Source: Lepturacanthus savala (lineage: Eukaryota > Chordata > Actinopteri > Scombriformes > Trichiuridae). Taken from it: DNA of 64,000 nucleotides. Made by a program: the position numbers and the translations under genes. Under the pieces are notes generated by a model that saw nothing but the letters and a program-made list of their open reading frames with translations, was not told the DNA's origin and searched no databases. The number at the start of each line of letters is the position of its first letter. Position 1 is the stretch's first letter. The stretch is from the NCBI GenBank assembly GCA_030544235.1, contig CM060477.1, positions 20,853,934 through 20,917,933 of the forward strand, given 5' to 3'. Below are positions 1 through 9,479 of this stretch, one piece after another.

Positions 1-173
1 TAAAGTTAAAGTTTCTAGATTTCTTTGATCTAGAAGGCATATTCCTCTCTTAAGGAGGTCAGCCATGAATTCATCCTGGCTCAGTTTGAGCAATCTTTAA
101 CTCTATATGTGTAAGTTAAAGCTTCTGAAATTCGTAAACTATGTTGCTCTTTTTAGGGAGGTCAACAGTCAAA
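1..173. repeat. Right end of a 214-bp satellite array
   Basis: The window opens inside the satellite. This stretch is the end of one array, finishing in the first half-unit just before the 37-bp boundary repeat. It carries a rare variant (GATCTAGAAG in place of GTTCTAGAAG) that recurs just left of module 2, near 5850. The copy at 5827 onward has the same flank, so modules 1 and 2 were duplicated together with some array. Confidence 0.9.
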
Positions 174-313
174 TGGGGTGTGCTGTCTTTAGTCATGCTC
201 CTAATCTGAGACCAGTCTGGTTAAGGTTAAACCTGACCAGCACAGCTCTCAGGATCCTAGAAGCACTTAAGCTTCTCCACCACGGCAAGGTCACAGCACA
301 GGGAGAAGGTTTA

Positions 314-318
<5 letters not shown>

Positions 319-398
<80 letters not shown>
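319..398. repeat. (TA)40 microsatellite
   Basis: Perfect TA dinucleotide tract of 40 units, flanked by GTGTG and CACATAACC. The same site holds 36, 43 and 58 units in modules 2, 3 and 4. The Tyr-Ile ORFs crossing it are not genes. Confidence 0.98.
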
Positions 399-404
<6 letters not shown>

Positions 405-842
405 ACCTCATCATGATTTACATGATGAGGTCAAGGGTTCTGGTCAGGAGTCAGAGGAATAGACTGCCTAAGTACTTCCAGATACCACATGGGACCCTGT
501 TTTTTAAAAAAAAATCTCTATGGTGTCAAATGGCAAAGAAAAACTTATGTTTAAATCCTGTTTGATTTGTCCAATTAATTGCACATATAATGTGCCACGA
601 AAGTCGCACTTTGTGGTAAAACCGTTGACTTTGAAAATATGAGAAAGAGACGGGAAAGTCTAATACCTGACATCAGCACGGGGAGAGAGAAGTTCCAACG
701 TCACTTATGCAACTCTCTAGTCTTTAGTTTTTCTCATTCCGTATTTTTCAAAGTCATATATACCTCTATGACAAAGTGCTATTTTCTTATTTTGCATATT
801 TACATACAAACAGGATTTAAAGATGAAGTTTTTCCTTGCCAT

Positions 843-879
843 TGACCACCATACATCATTCTATGATGTATGGTGGTCA
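843..879. repeat. Perfect 17-bp inverted repeat with 3-nt loop
   Basis: TGACCACCATACATCAT at 843-859 and its exact reverse complement at 863-879, separated by TCT. It is conserved without change at 6660-6696, 24631-24667 and 39492-39528. It could be a transposon-derived palindrome or a structured RNA. No larger terminal repeats are visible around it. Confidence 0.9.
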
Positions 880-1230
880 TATGACAGGGCCCATAGGGTA
901 ACCAGAAGGATTCAGCAATCTATAGGGTTAAAAGTGGGTTAGGGGTGAGTATTTAGGAGTTAGGGGTTCATAGTTTGGGCTTTCTTCTTTTTTAGCATCT
1001 TCAGCCCCAGACAATTCGTTGCTTCCAGTTTCAGATCTTGCATTCTGGACTTTTGTCCTCACACTCCAGGAGCTTCCAGATGTTCAGGGTCTGCATCTCG
1101 ATGTGTTTCCAGCTCTTCTTCTTCTCTCCAAATAGTGCCTTCCTTTATTAATGTGTATTGCAGCTGGTAGTTCTTGGTCCATTAGGATGTTCTTGTCCTT
1201 TTCCTCTTGGAGCTTGGTCATTAACTGCTC

Positions 1231-2085
1231 CTCAATTCATCCTTGCTCAATTTATGATGAATTGAAGCTTCTAAAGTTCCTTGTCCTTTGCTCAATTTAA
1301 GCAATCTTCAACTCTTCATGTAAAAGTTAATGTTTCTAGATTCCTTTGTTCTAGAAAGCGTATTCCTCTTTTTAAGGAGGTCAGCTATGAATTCATCCTG
1401 GCTCAATTTGAGCAATCTTTAACTCTATATGTGTAAGTTAAAGCTTCTGAAATTCGTAAAGCATGTTCCTCTTTTTAGGGAGGTCAACAGTCAAATCACA
1501 GTGGCTCAATTTAAGCAATCTTTAACTCTTAGTGTGAAAGTTGAAGTTTCTGAAAGTCTTTGTTCTTTAAGGCATGTTCCTCTTTTTAAGGAGGTCAGCC
1601 ATGAATTCATCCTGGCTCAATTTGAGCAATCTTTAACTCTATATGTGTAAGTTAAAGCTTCTGAAATTCGTAAAGCATGTTCCTCTTTTTAGGGAGGTCA
1701 ACAGTCAAATCACAGTGGCTCAATTTAAGCAATCTTTAACTCTTCAATTGAAAGTTAAGGTTTCTAGATTTCTTTGTTCTAGAAGGCATCTTCCTCTTTT
1801 TAAGGAGGTCAGACATGAATTCATCCTGGCTCACTCAATTTGAGCAAGCTTTAACTCTATATGTGTAAGTTAAAGCTTCTGAAATTCGTAAAGCATGTTC
1901 CTCTTTTTAGGGAGGTCAACAGTCAAATCACAGTGGCTCAATTTAATCAATCTTTAACTCTTAGTGTGAAAGTTGAAGTTTCTGAAAGTCTTTTTTCTTT
2001 AAGGCATGTTCCTCTTTTTAAGGAGGTCAGACATGAATTCATCCTGGCTCAATTCATGAGCAATCTTTCACTCTTCATGTGAAAG
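1231..2085. repeat. Short satellite array inside module 1
   Basis: About four 214/218-bp satellite units flanked by more diverged copies on both sides. Diagnostic variants include AACTCTTAGTGTGAAAGTTGAAG in place of the usual TCTTCATGTG, and a 4-bp insertion (CTCA) before CAATTTGAGC. Module 2 has one unit fewer (7050-7685). The array grades into more degenerate copies near 2086, which makes this the probable older part of the satellite. Confidence 0.85.
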
Positions 2086-2514
2086 TTGAAGCTTCTGAAC
2101 TTCTTTCTTCTGGAAGGCATCTGTGTTCCTTTCTTTCTGGAGGTCAGCTGTGAATTGGTCCTCATGTTAACTTGGAGGTTCTGAAACTGGTACTTCTGTA
2201 CGTTGTGTCCTTCATCTGGAGGTCAGCCATGAATTTATCCCGGCTCAATATATGTCTTTAACTCCTTGTGAAATGTGAAGCGCCTGATGTCCAGATTTTC
2301 TTGGAGCTCAGCTCCAAGTCACTGCTGCTCAGCCCCAGGAATTGATCCTGGCTCAATGTATGAGCCATGTTTAACTCCTCAGGTGCAGCTTCTATTTTCT
2401 GAAACCTGTAGTTCAATACTTTCCCTTTCTTTGTCTGGAGCTCGCCCATGAATTCAACCTCATCTGTAACTTAGAGGTTGAGAATTTCGTAGTTCTGTAT
2501 GGATAAATATGTGT

Positions 2515-2568
2515 GTGAGCTCCAGACAGAGACACACAACTAATTGTGTGTCTCTGTCTGGAGCTCAC
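2515..2568. repeat. Perfect 25-bp hairpin, 4-nt loop
   Basis: The arm GTGAGCTCCAGACAGAGACA (first 20 of 25 nt) runs 2515-2539, the loop CTAA is 2540-2543, and the exact reverse complement is 2544-2568. The arms have no mismatch. The element lies inside the degenerate repeats and is unchanged in modules 2-5 (8119-8172, 26399-26452, 41260-41313, 47210-47263). It resembles a local duplication-inversion of one degenerate unit, because the arm contains the GGAGCTC motif found in neighbouring units. Confidence 0.95.
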
Positions 2569-2631
2569 CCACAAATGTATCCGTATTCCTTTGCCACCTT
2601 TAACTCCTCATATGCAACTTGGAACTTGTTT

Positions 2632-2772
2632 TCATTGTTCCAAGTTGTTGCCTCTTATCCTGACTCCATTTGTGTCACGTTTAACTCCTATGAATCTTCG
2701 AGCTTCTTGAAGTTTGTCCAATCTCCTGGTTCTCTGGTTGTTCCTGATGAACTTTTGGGATTGGGGATCCAT
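2632..2772 (-). CDS. Putative 46-codon basic ORF downstream of TATA box, module 1
   Basis: On the minus strand, ATG at 2772 has a strong context (AACATGG) and opens 46 codons ending at TGA 2634-2632. The product starts MDPQSQKFIRNNQRTRRLDK and continues with LQEARRFIGVKRDTNG. It is rich in Arg, Lys, Asn and Gln, with no signal peptide or membrane segment. The start is about 108 nt downstream of the TATA box, so it would be the first good ATG of a transcript starting near 2850. The reading is identical in modules 2-4 and broken in module 5. It may be the first exon of a once longer gene. No clear splice donor is visible before the stop; a GTGAGC donor-like site lies beyond it at the hairpin edge. 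Family unknown; it may be non-functional. Confidence 0.35.
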   Translation of the reverse strand: MDPQSQKFIRNNQRTRRLDKLQEARRFIGVKRDTNGVRIRGNNLEQ

Positions 2773-2879
2773 GTTGACTTCCATTATCCTCTGTGTTTAT
2801 GGATAATGGTAATGGTGCAGTGATGATTTTAAAGTTGGACTTGTCTTCAAAACCACTGTCTGTGTGTGTCCGTGGGGTC

Positions 2880-3000
2880 CTTATATAGACTCTGATGCAG
2901 GGGGGGATTTGAAACATCAAAGACTGCTTTGATCTTTTTGGTGACATCACTCATGTCATGGCCTAGGCTGACTAGGTGATGTCATAGACGTGTGATGTCA
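2880..3000 (-). promoter_or_regulatory. TATA-box promoter with three CRE-like sites, module 1
   Basis: On the minus strand TATATAAG occupies 2887-2880. Upstream of it lie three exact copies of TGATGTCA or its complement at 2942-2949, 2977-2984 and 2993-3000. TGATGTCA is a one-base variant of the CREB/ATF site TGACGTCA. This arrangement is typical of a regulated RNA polymerase II core promoter and points into the ORF at 2772. It is repeated in every module. Activity is inferred from motif spacing only. Confidence 0.5.
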
Positions 3001-3873
3001 CAGGCAAAATACTAATCTCCTAATGTAGTCATGGTAACTGTAGCTGTTTACTTTTGAATCTCATATTGTTGACTGACTTATCAACAAGCAAAACAGGTTA
3101 AAAACCCATGTTAATCCAAAACTGATCAACGGGTCAATGTTTTCATTGATGATCAGAGACAAGAGTCATTTCCCCATTTTATCTCACTTGGTGAGACAGA
3201 TTTTATAGAAAGTTTTAATAATGGGATCAATTCACTTTTTGTGTCTGAAATTAATTTTAAACTGATTGTTAAGTATTGATTTTTTTGTCACTATCAATTA
3301 ACCTTCGTCTATCATATGTGATCACAGTGAAATATAATCTCTTCAGCTCCTTCAGTTTGTAAAACAAAATGAATAATAATCACAATAATTAACAAATTAG
3401 CAACAATATTATGTACTAATACAGTATTATATTGTGTTCTGTAAAGCACTTTATTTGTATTGAAGTGTTACAAATAAAGTTAGAATAACTCTTATATTTT
3501 ATCAGTTGAGAATCCGAAATGCACCCTCTGATGTCAAAGATTCACGTAATGAGAAATAATTTGTTTGCTATTAAAATGAGTAATGCACTAATGTATGTGT
3601 TTGTATATATAGATATAACATGTTAACTTGTTCATCTTGGGAGAATCCCTGAAACACAGAACATTAAAAATTGTCTAAAACATTATTAGTAGAAAGATGA
3701 TTTGCAGAGCATGGAGATGTACACCATGTAGATTTGAATATTCATTGAATATTGAATATTATTCTACTATAGACCGATACTGATGGACTGATATTAATAA
3801 ATTAGCGCATTATATTTTCTGTGATGGATATTTTCTGTGATTAATTTAAACTATGTATATATTCTTTTTTTTG
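3001..3873. other. AT-rich block of module 1, with a retroelement-like tail
   Basis: No coding region is seen. Near 3425-3480 the sequence GTAAAGCACTTTATTTGTATTG followed by TTACAAATAAAGTT resembles the 3' tails of fish L2-type LINEs or their SINEs. A local TTGAATATTCA repeat lies near 3735-3762. A short TATATATAGATATA seed near 3604-3617 corresponds to where module 5 carries an expanded (TA)41. Confidence 0.5.
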
Positions 3874-3910
3874 TGGGGTGTGCTGTCTTTAGTCATGCTC
3901 CTAATCTGAG

Positions 3911-5999
3911 CCAGCCATGAATTCATCCTTTGTTCTAGAAGGTATGTTCCTCTTTTTAAGGAGGTCAGCCATGAATTCATCCTGGTTCAATATGAGAAGT
4001 CTTTAACTCTATATGTGTAAGTTAAAGCTTCTTAAATTCGTACAGCATGTTCCTCTTTTTAAGGAGGTCAACAGTCAAATCACAGTGGCTCAATTTAAGC
4101 AATCTTCAACTCTTCAATTGAAAGTTAAAGTTTCTAGATTTCTTTGTTCTAGAAGGCGTATTCCTCTTTTTAAGGAGGTCAGCCATGAATTCATCCTGGC
4201 TCAATTTGAGCAATCTTTAACTCTATATGTGTAAGTTAAAGCTTCTGAAATTCGTAAAGCATGTTCCTCTTTTTAGGGAGGTCAACAGTCAAATCACAGT
4301 GGCTCAATTTAAGCAATCTTCAACTCTTCAATTGAAAGTTAAAGTTTCTAGATTTCTTTGTTCTAGAAGGCGTATTCCTCTTTTTAAGGAAGTCAGCCAT
4401 GAATTCATCCTGGTTCAATATGAGAAGTCTTTAACTCTATATGTGTAAGTTAAAGCTTCTTAAATTCGTAAAGCATGTTCCTCTTTTTAGGGAGGTCAAC
4501 AGTCAAATCACAGTGGCTCAATTTAAGCAATCTTCAACTCTTCAATTGAAAGTTAAAGTTTCTAGATTTCTTTGTTCTAGAAGGCGTATTCCTCTTTTTA
4601 AGGAGGTCAGCCATGAATTCATGCTTTGTTCTAGAAGGTATGTTCCTCTTTTTAAGGAGGTCAGCCATGAATTCATCCTGGCTCAATTTGCGCAAGCTTT
4701 AACTCTATATGTGTAAGTTAAAGCTTCTGAAATTCGTAAAGCATGTTCCTCTTTTTAGGGAGGTCAACAGTCAAATCACAGTGACTCAAGCAATCTTCAA
4801 CTCTTCATGTGAAAAGAAAAGTTTCTAGATTTCTTTGTTCTAGAAGGCATGTTCCCCTTTTTAAGGAGGTCAGCCATGAATTCATCCTGTCTCAATTTGA
4901 GCAGTCTTTAACTCTATATGTGTAAGTTAAAGCTTCTGAAATTCGTAAAGCATGTTCCTCTTTTAAGGGAGGTCAACAGTCAAATCACAGTGGCTCAATT
5001 TAAGCAATCTTCAACTCTTCAATTGAAAGTTAAAGTTTCTAGATTTCTTTGTTCTAGAAGGCGTATTCCTCTTTTTAAGGAGGTCAGCCATGAATTCATC
5101 CTTTGTTCTAGAAGGTATGTTCCTCTTTTTAAGGAGGTCAGCCACGGATTCATCCTGGTTCAATATGAGAAGTCTTTAACTCTATATGTGTAAGTTAAAG
5201 CTTCTGAAATTCGTAAAGCATGTTCCTCTTTTTAGGGAGGTCAACAGTCAAATCACAGTGGCTCAGTTTAATCAATCTTTAACTCTTCAATTGAAAGTTA
5301 AAGTTTCTAGATTTCTTTGTTCTAGAAGGCGTATTTCTCTTTTTAAGGAGGTCAGCCATGAATTCATCCTTTGTTCTAGAAGGCGTATTCCTCTTTTTAA
5401 GGAGGTCAGCCATGAATTCATCCTGGCTCAATTTGCGCAAGCTTTAACTCTATATGTGTAAGTTAAAGCTTCTGAAATTCGTAAAGCATGTTCCTCTTTT
5501 TAGGGAGGTCAACAGTCAAATCACAGTGACTCAATTTAAGCAATCTTAAACTCTTCATGTGAAAAGAAAAGTTTCTAGATTTCTTTGTTCTAGAAGGCAT
5601 GTTCCTCTTTTAAGGAGGTCAGCCATGAATTCATCCTTTGTTCTAGAAGGCATATTCCTCTCTTAAGGAGGTCAGCCATGAATTCATCCTGGCCCAATTT
5701 GAGCAAGCTTTAACTCTATATGTGTAAGTCAAAGCTTCTGAAATTCGTAAAGCATGTTCCTCTTTTTAGGGAGGTCAACAGTCAAATCACAGTGGCTCAA
5801 TTTAAGCAATCTTCAACTCTTCAATTTAAAGTTAAAGTTTCTAGATTTCTTTGATCTAGAAGGCATATTCCTCTCTTAAGGAGGTCAGCCATGAATTCAT
5901 CCTGGCTCAATTTGAGCAATCTTTAACTCTATATGTGTAAGTTAAAGCTTCTGAAATTCGTAAACTATGTTGCTCTTTTTAGGGAGGTCAACAGTCAAA
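3911..5999. repeat. Satellite array A
   Basis: Head-to-tail units of 214 or 268 bp, with a few having an extra 54-bp segment. The array starts in the middle of a 54-bp segment right after the 37-bp repeat and stops in a first half-unit right before the next one. Units contain the EcoRI-like palindrome ATGAATTCAT and TTCTAGAA. Confidence 0.95.
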
Positions 6000-6138
6000 T
6001 GGGTGTGCTGTCTTTAGTCATGCTCCTAATCTGAGACCAGTCTGGTTAAGGTTAAACCTGACCAGCACAGCTCTCAGGATCCTAGAAGCACTTAAGCTTC
6101 TCCACCACGGCAAGGTCACAGCACAGGGAGAAGGTTTA

Positions 6139-6143
<5 letters not shown>

Positions 6144-6215
<72 letters not shown>
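6144..6215. repeat. (TA)36 microsatellite
   Basis: Perfect TA tract in module 2, four units shorter than in module 1. Confidence 0.98.
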
Positions 6216-6221
<6 letters not shown>

Positions 6222-6659
6222 ACCTCATCATGATTTACATGATGAGGTCAAGGGTTCTGGTCAGGAGTCAGAGGAATAGACTGCCTAAGTACTTCCAGAT
6301 ACCACATGGGACCCTGTTTTTTTTAAAAAAATCTCTATGGTGTCAAATGGCAAAGAAAAACTTATGTTTAAATCCTGTTTGATTTGTCCAATTAATTGCA
6401 CATATAATGTGCCACGAAAGTCGCACTTTGTGGTAAAACCGTTGACTTTGAAAATATGAGAAAGAGACGGGAAAGTCTAATACCTGACATCAGCACGGGG
6501 AGAGAGAAGTTCCAACGTCACTTATGCAACTCTCTAGTCTTTAGTTTTTCTCATTCCGTATTTTTCAAAGTCATATATACCTCTATGACAAAGTGCTATT
6601 TTCTTATTTTGCATATTTACATACAAACAGGATTTAAAGATGAAGTTTTTCCTTGCCAT

Positions 6660-6696
6660 TGACCACCATACATCATTCTATGATGTATGGTGGTCA
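6660..6696. repeat. 17-bp perfect hairpin, module 2
   Basis: Unchanged copy of the hairpin at 843-879, again just downstream of the AGATGAAGTT segment. Confidence 0.9.
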
Positions 6697-7049
6697 TATG
6701 ACAGGGCCCATAGGGTAACCAGAAGGATTCAGCAATCTATAGGGTTAAAAGTGGGTTAGGGGTGAGTATTTAGGAGTTAGGGGTTCATAGTTTGGGCTTT
6801 CTTCTTTTTTAGCATCTTCAGCCCCAGACAATTCGTTGCTTCCAGTTTCAGATCTTGCATTCTGGACTTTTGTCCTCACACTCCAGGAGCTTCCAGATGT
6901 TCAGGGTCTGCATCTCGATGTGTTTCCAGCTCTTCTTCTTCTCTCCAGATAGTGCCTTCCTTTATTAATGTGTATTGCAGCTGGTAGTTCTTGGTCCATT
7001 AGGATGATCTTGTCCTTTTCCTCTTGGAGCTTGGTCATTAACTGCTCCT

Positions 7050-7685
7050 CAATTCATCCTTGCTCAATTTATGATGAATTGAAGCTTCTAAAGTTCCTTG
7101 TCCTTTGCTCAATTTAAGCAATCTTCAACTCTTCATGTAAAAGTTAATGTTTCTAGATTCCTTTGTTCTAGAAAGCGTATTCCTCTTTTTAAGGTCAGCG
7201 ATGAATTCATCCTGGCTCAATTTGAGCAATCTTTAACTCTATATGTGTAAGTTAAAGCTTCTGAAATTCGTAAAGCATGTTCCTCTTTTTAGGGAGGTCA
7301 ACAGTCAAATCACAGTGGCTCAATTTAAGCAATCTTTAACTCTTCAATTGAAAGTTAAGGTTTCTAGATTTCTTTGTTCTAGAAGGCATCTTCCTCTTTT
7401 TAAGGAGGTCAGACATGAATTCATCCTGGCTCACTCAATTTGAGCAAGCTTTAACTCTATATGTGTAAGTTAAAGCTTCTGAAATTCGTAAAGCATGTTC
7501 CTCTTTTTAGGGAGGTCAACAGTCAAATCACAGTGGCTCAATTTAAGCAATCTTTAACTCTTAGTGTGAAAGTTGAAGTTTCTGAAAGTCTTTGTTCTTT
7601 AAGGCATGTTCCTCTTTTTAAGGAGGTCAGACATGAATTCATCCTGGCTCAATTCATGAGCAATCTTTCACTCTTCATGTGAAAG
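7050..7685. repeat. Short satellite array inside module 2
   Basis: About three satellite units, one fewer than module 1. It lacks the unit at 1429-1642 of module 1. Confidence 0.85.
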
Positions 7686-8118
7686 TTGAAGCTTCTGAAC
7701 TTCTTTCTTCTGGAAGGCATCTGTGTTCCTTTCTTTCTGGAGGTCAGCTGTGAATTGGTCCTCATGTTAACTTGGAGGTTCTGAAACTGGTACTTCTGTA
7801 CGTTGTGTCCTTCATCTGGAGGTCAGCCATGAATTTATCCCGGCTCAATATATGTCTCCTTTTAACTCCTTGTGAAATGTGAAGCGCCTGATGTCCAGAT
7901 TTTCTTGGAGCTCAGCTCCAAGTCGTTGCTGCTCAGCTCCAGGAATTGATCCTGGCTCAATGTATGAGCCATGTTTAACTCCTCAGGTGCAGCTTCTATT
8001 TTCTGAAACCTGTAGTTCAATACTTTCCCTTTCTTTGTCTGGAGCTCGCCCATGAATTCAACCTCATCTGTAACTTAGAGGTTGAGAATTTCGTAGTTCT
8101 GTATGGATAAATATGTGT

Positions 8119-8172
8119 GTGAGCTCCAGACAGAGACACACAACTAATTGTGTGTCTCTGTCTGGAGCTCAC
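8119..8172. repeat. 25-bp perfect hairpin, module 2
   Basis: Identical to the hairpin at 2515-2568. Confidence 0.95.
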
Positions 8173-8235
8173 CCACAAATGTATCCGTATTCCTTTGCCA
8201 CCTTTAACTCCTCATATGCAACTTGGAACTTGTTT

Positions 8236-8376
8236 TCATTGTTCCAAGTTGTTGCCTCTTATCCTGACTCCATTTGTGTCACGTTTAACTCCTATGAATC
8301 TTCGAGCTTCTTGAAGTTTGTCCAATCTCCTGGTTCTCTGGTTGTTCCTGATGAACTTTTGGGATTGGGGATCCAT
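8236..8376 (-). CDS. Putative 46-codon basic ORF, module 2
   Basis: Identical reading to the module 1 ORF, with ATG at 8376 and TGA at 8238-8236. The TATA box lies 108 nt upstream. Conservation here carries little weight because the whole module is recently duplicated. Confidence 0.35.
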   Translation of the reverse strand: MDPQSQKFIRNNQRTRRLDKLQEARRFIGVKRDTNGVRIRGNNLEQ

Positions 8377-8483
8377 GTTGACTTCCATTATCCTCTGTGT
8401 TTATAGATAATGGTAATGGTGCAGTGATGATTTTAAAGTTGGACTTGTCTTCAAAACCACTGTCTGTGTGTGTCCGTGGGGTC

Positions 8484-8604
8484 CTTATATAGACTCTGAT
8501 GCAGGGGGGGATTTGAAACATCAAAGACTGCTTTGATCTTTTTGGTGACATCACTCATGTCATGGCCTAGGCTGACTAGGTGATGTCATAGACGTGTGAT
8601 GTCA
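8484..8604 (-). promoter_or_regulatory. TATA-box promoter with three CRE-like sites, module 2
   Basis: TATATAAG at 8491-8484, with TGATGTCA-type sites at 8546-8553, 8581-8588 and 8597-8604. Spacing is identical to module 1. Confidence 0.5.
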
Positions 8605-9479
8605 CAGGCAAAATACTAATCCCCTAATGTAGTCATGGTAACTGTAGCTGTTTACTTTTGAATCTCATATTGTTGACTGACTTATCAACATGCAAAACAG
8701 GTTAAAAACCCATATTAATCCAAAACTGATCAACAGGTCAATGTTTTCATTGATGATCAGAGACAACAGTCATTTCCCCATTTTATCTCACTTGGTGAGA
8801 CAGATTTTATAGAAAGTTTTAATAATGGGATCAATTCACTTCTTGTGTCTGAAATTAATTTTAAACTGATTGTTAAGTATTGATTTTTTTGTCACTCTAT
8901 CAATTAACCTTCATCTATCATATGTGATCACAGTGAAATATAATCTCTTCAGCTCCTTCAGTTTGTAAAACAAAATGAATAATAATCACAATAATCAACA
9001 AATTAGCAACAATATTATGTACTAATACAGTATTATATTGTGTTCTGTAAAGCACTTTATTTGTATTGAAGTGTTACAAATAAAGTTAGAATAATTCTTA
9101 AATTTTATCAGTTGAGAATCCGAAATGTACCCTCTGATGTCAAAGATTCACGTAATGAGAAATAATTAGTTTGCTATTAAAATGAGTAATGCACTAATGT
9201 ATGTGTTTGTATATATAGATATAACATGTTAACTTGTTCATCTTGGGAGAATCCCTGAAACACAGAACATTAAAAAATGTCTAAAACATTATTAGTAGAA
9301 AGATGATTTGCAGAGCATGGAGATGTACACCATGTAGATTTGAATATTCATTGAATATTGAATATTATTCTACTATAAACCGATACTGATGGACTGATAT
9401 TAATAAATTAGCGCATTATATTTTCTGTGATGGATATTTTCTGTGATTAATTTAAACTATGTATATATTCTTTTTTTTG
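8605..9479. other. AT-rich block of module 2
   Basis: Same content as 3001-3873, including the LINE-like tail near 9030-9085. No gene is seen. Confidence 0.5.

Larger units (their letters stand above)
1010..2631 (-). pseudogene. Decayed coiled-coil-like repeat coding region, copy 1
   Basis: Read on the minus strand, this region carries stop-interrupted peptide with a recurring pattern, roughly S-Q-D-x-F-x-A-D-L-x-K-x-R-N followed by FQKLQL and H-E-E. The best-preserved piece is 2163 down to 2068, 31 open codons containing EDQFTADLQKERNTDAF and VQKLQLSHEE. Another is 1233 down to 1084, opening EEQLMTKLQEEKDKN. Successive pieces lie in different frames, so it is not a working exon as it stands. 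It sits directly downstream, on the minus strand, of a TATA box and a good start codon. The composition, rich in Glu, Lys, Leu and Gln, suggests a coiled coil. I do not recognise the family. That this is ancestral coding sequence is inference. Confidence 0.45.
2086..2790. repeat. Degenerate, probably ancestral copies of the satellite monomer
   Basis: Copies of roughly 75-150 bp in which the core GGAGGTCAGCCATGAATT, GGCTCAATnTATG and TTTAACTCC motifs recur with many differences. They are far less alike than units in the long arrays. The same degenerate set, in the same order, is present in all five modules, so it predates module duplication. Confidence 0.7.
174..3910. repeat. Inter-array module 1 (3.7 kb)
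   Basis: A non-satellite module between two arrays, bounded at 174-210 and 3874-3910 by an identical 37-bp direct repeat beginning TGGGGTGTGC. Order on the plus strand: (TA)n, an 11-bp hairpin (405-431), a 17-bp hairpin (843-879), a short satellite array, degenerate old repeats, a 25-bp hairpin, a minus-strand TATA promoter, and an AT-rich block. Three more full copies and one partial copy follow. Boundaries rest on direct comparison of the copies. Confidence 0.85.
6820..8235 (-). pseudogene. Decayed coiled-coil-like repeat coding region, copy 2
   Basis: Same minus-strand remnant as in module 1, with the same stops and frame changes. It includes a 63-codon open stretch at 8053-7862 starting MGELQTKKGKV and containing SQDQFLELSS, a variant of the recurring SQDEFMADLL motif. 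Confidence 0.4.

Noticed and set aside
107..565. ORFs with long Tyr-Ile runs across the TA tracts (also near 6100, 24100, 39000, 48300)
   Set aside because: They are translations of (TA)n and vary with tract length. There is no coding evidence on either side.
639..845. 68-codon ORF starting MRKRRESLIPD, present in four modules
   Set aside because: The copies are recent duplicates, so conservation is uninformative. It ends inside the hairpin region, and no family is recognised.
924..968. Two TTAGGG motifs and several G-runs, suggesting telomere repeats or a G-quadruplex
   Set aside because: Only two isolated hexamers are present, and loops between G-runs are up to 17 nt, so neither a telomeric tract nor a standard quadruplex.
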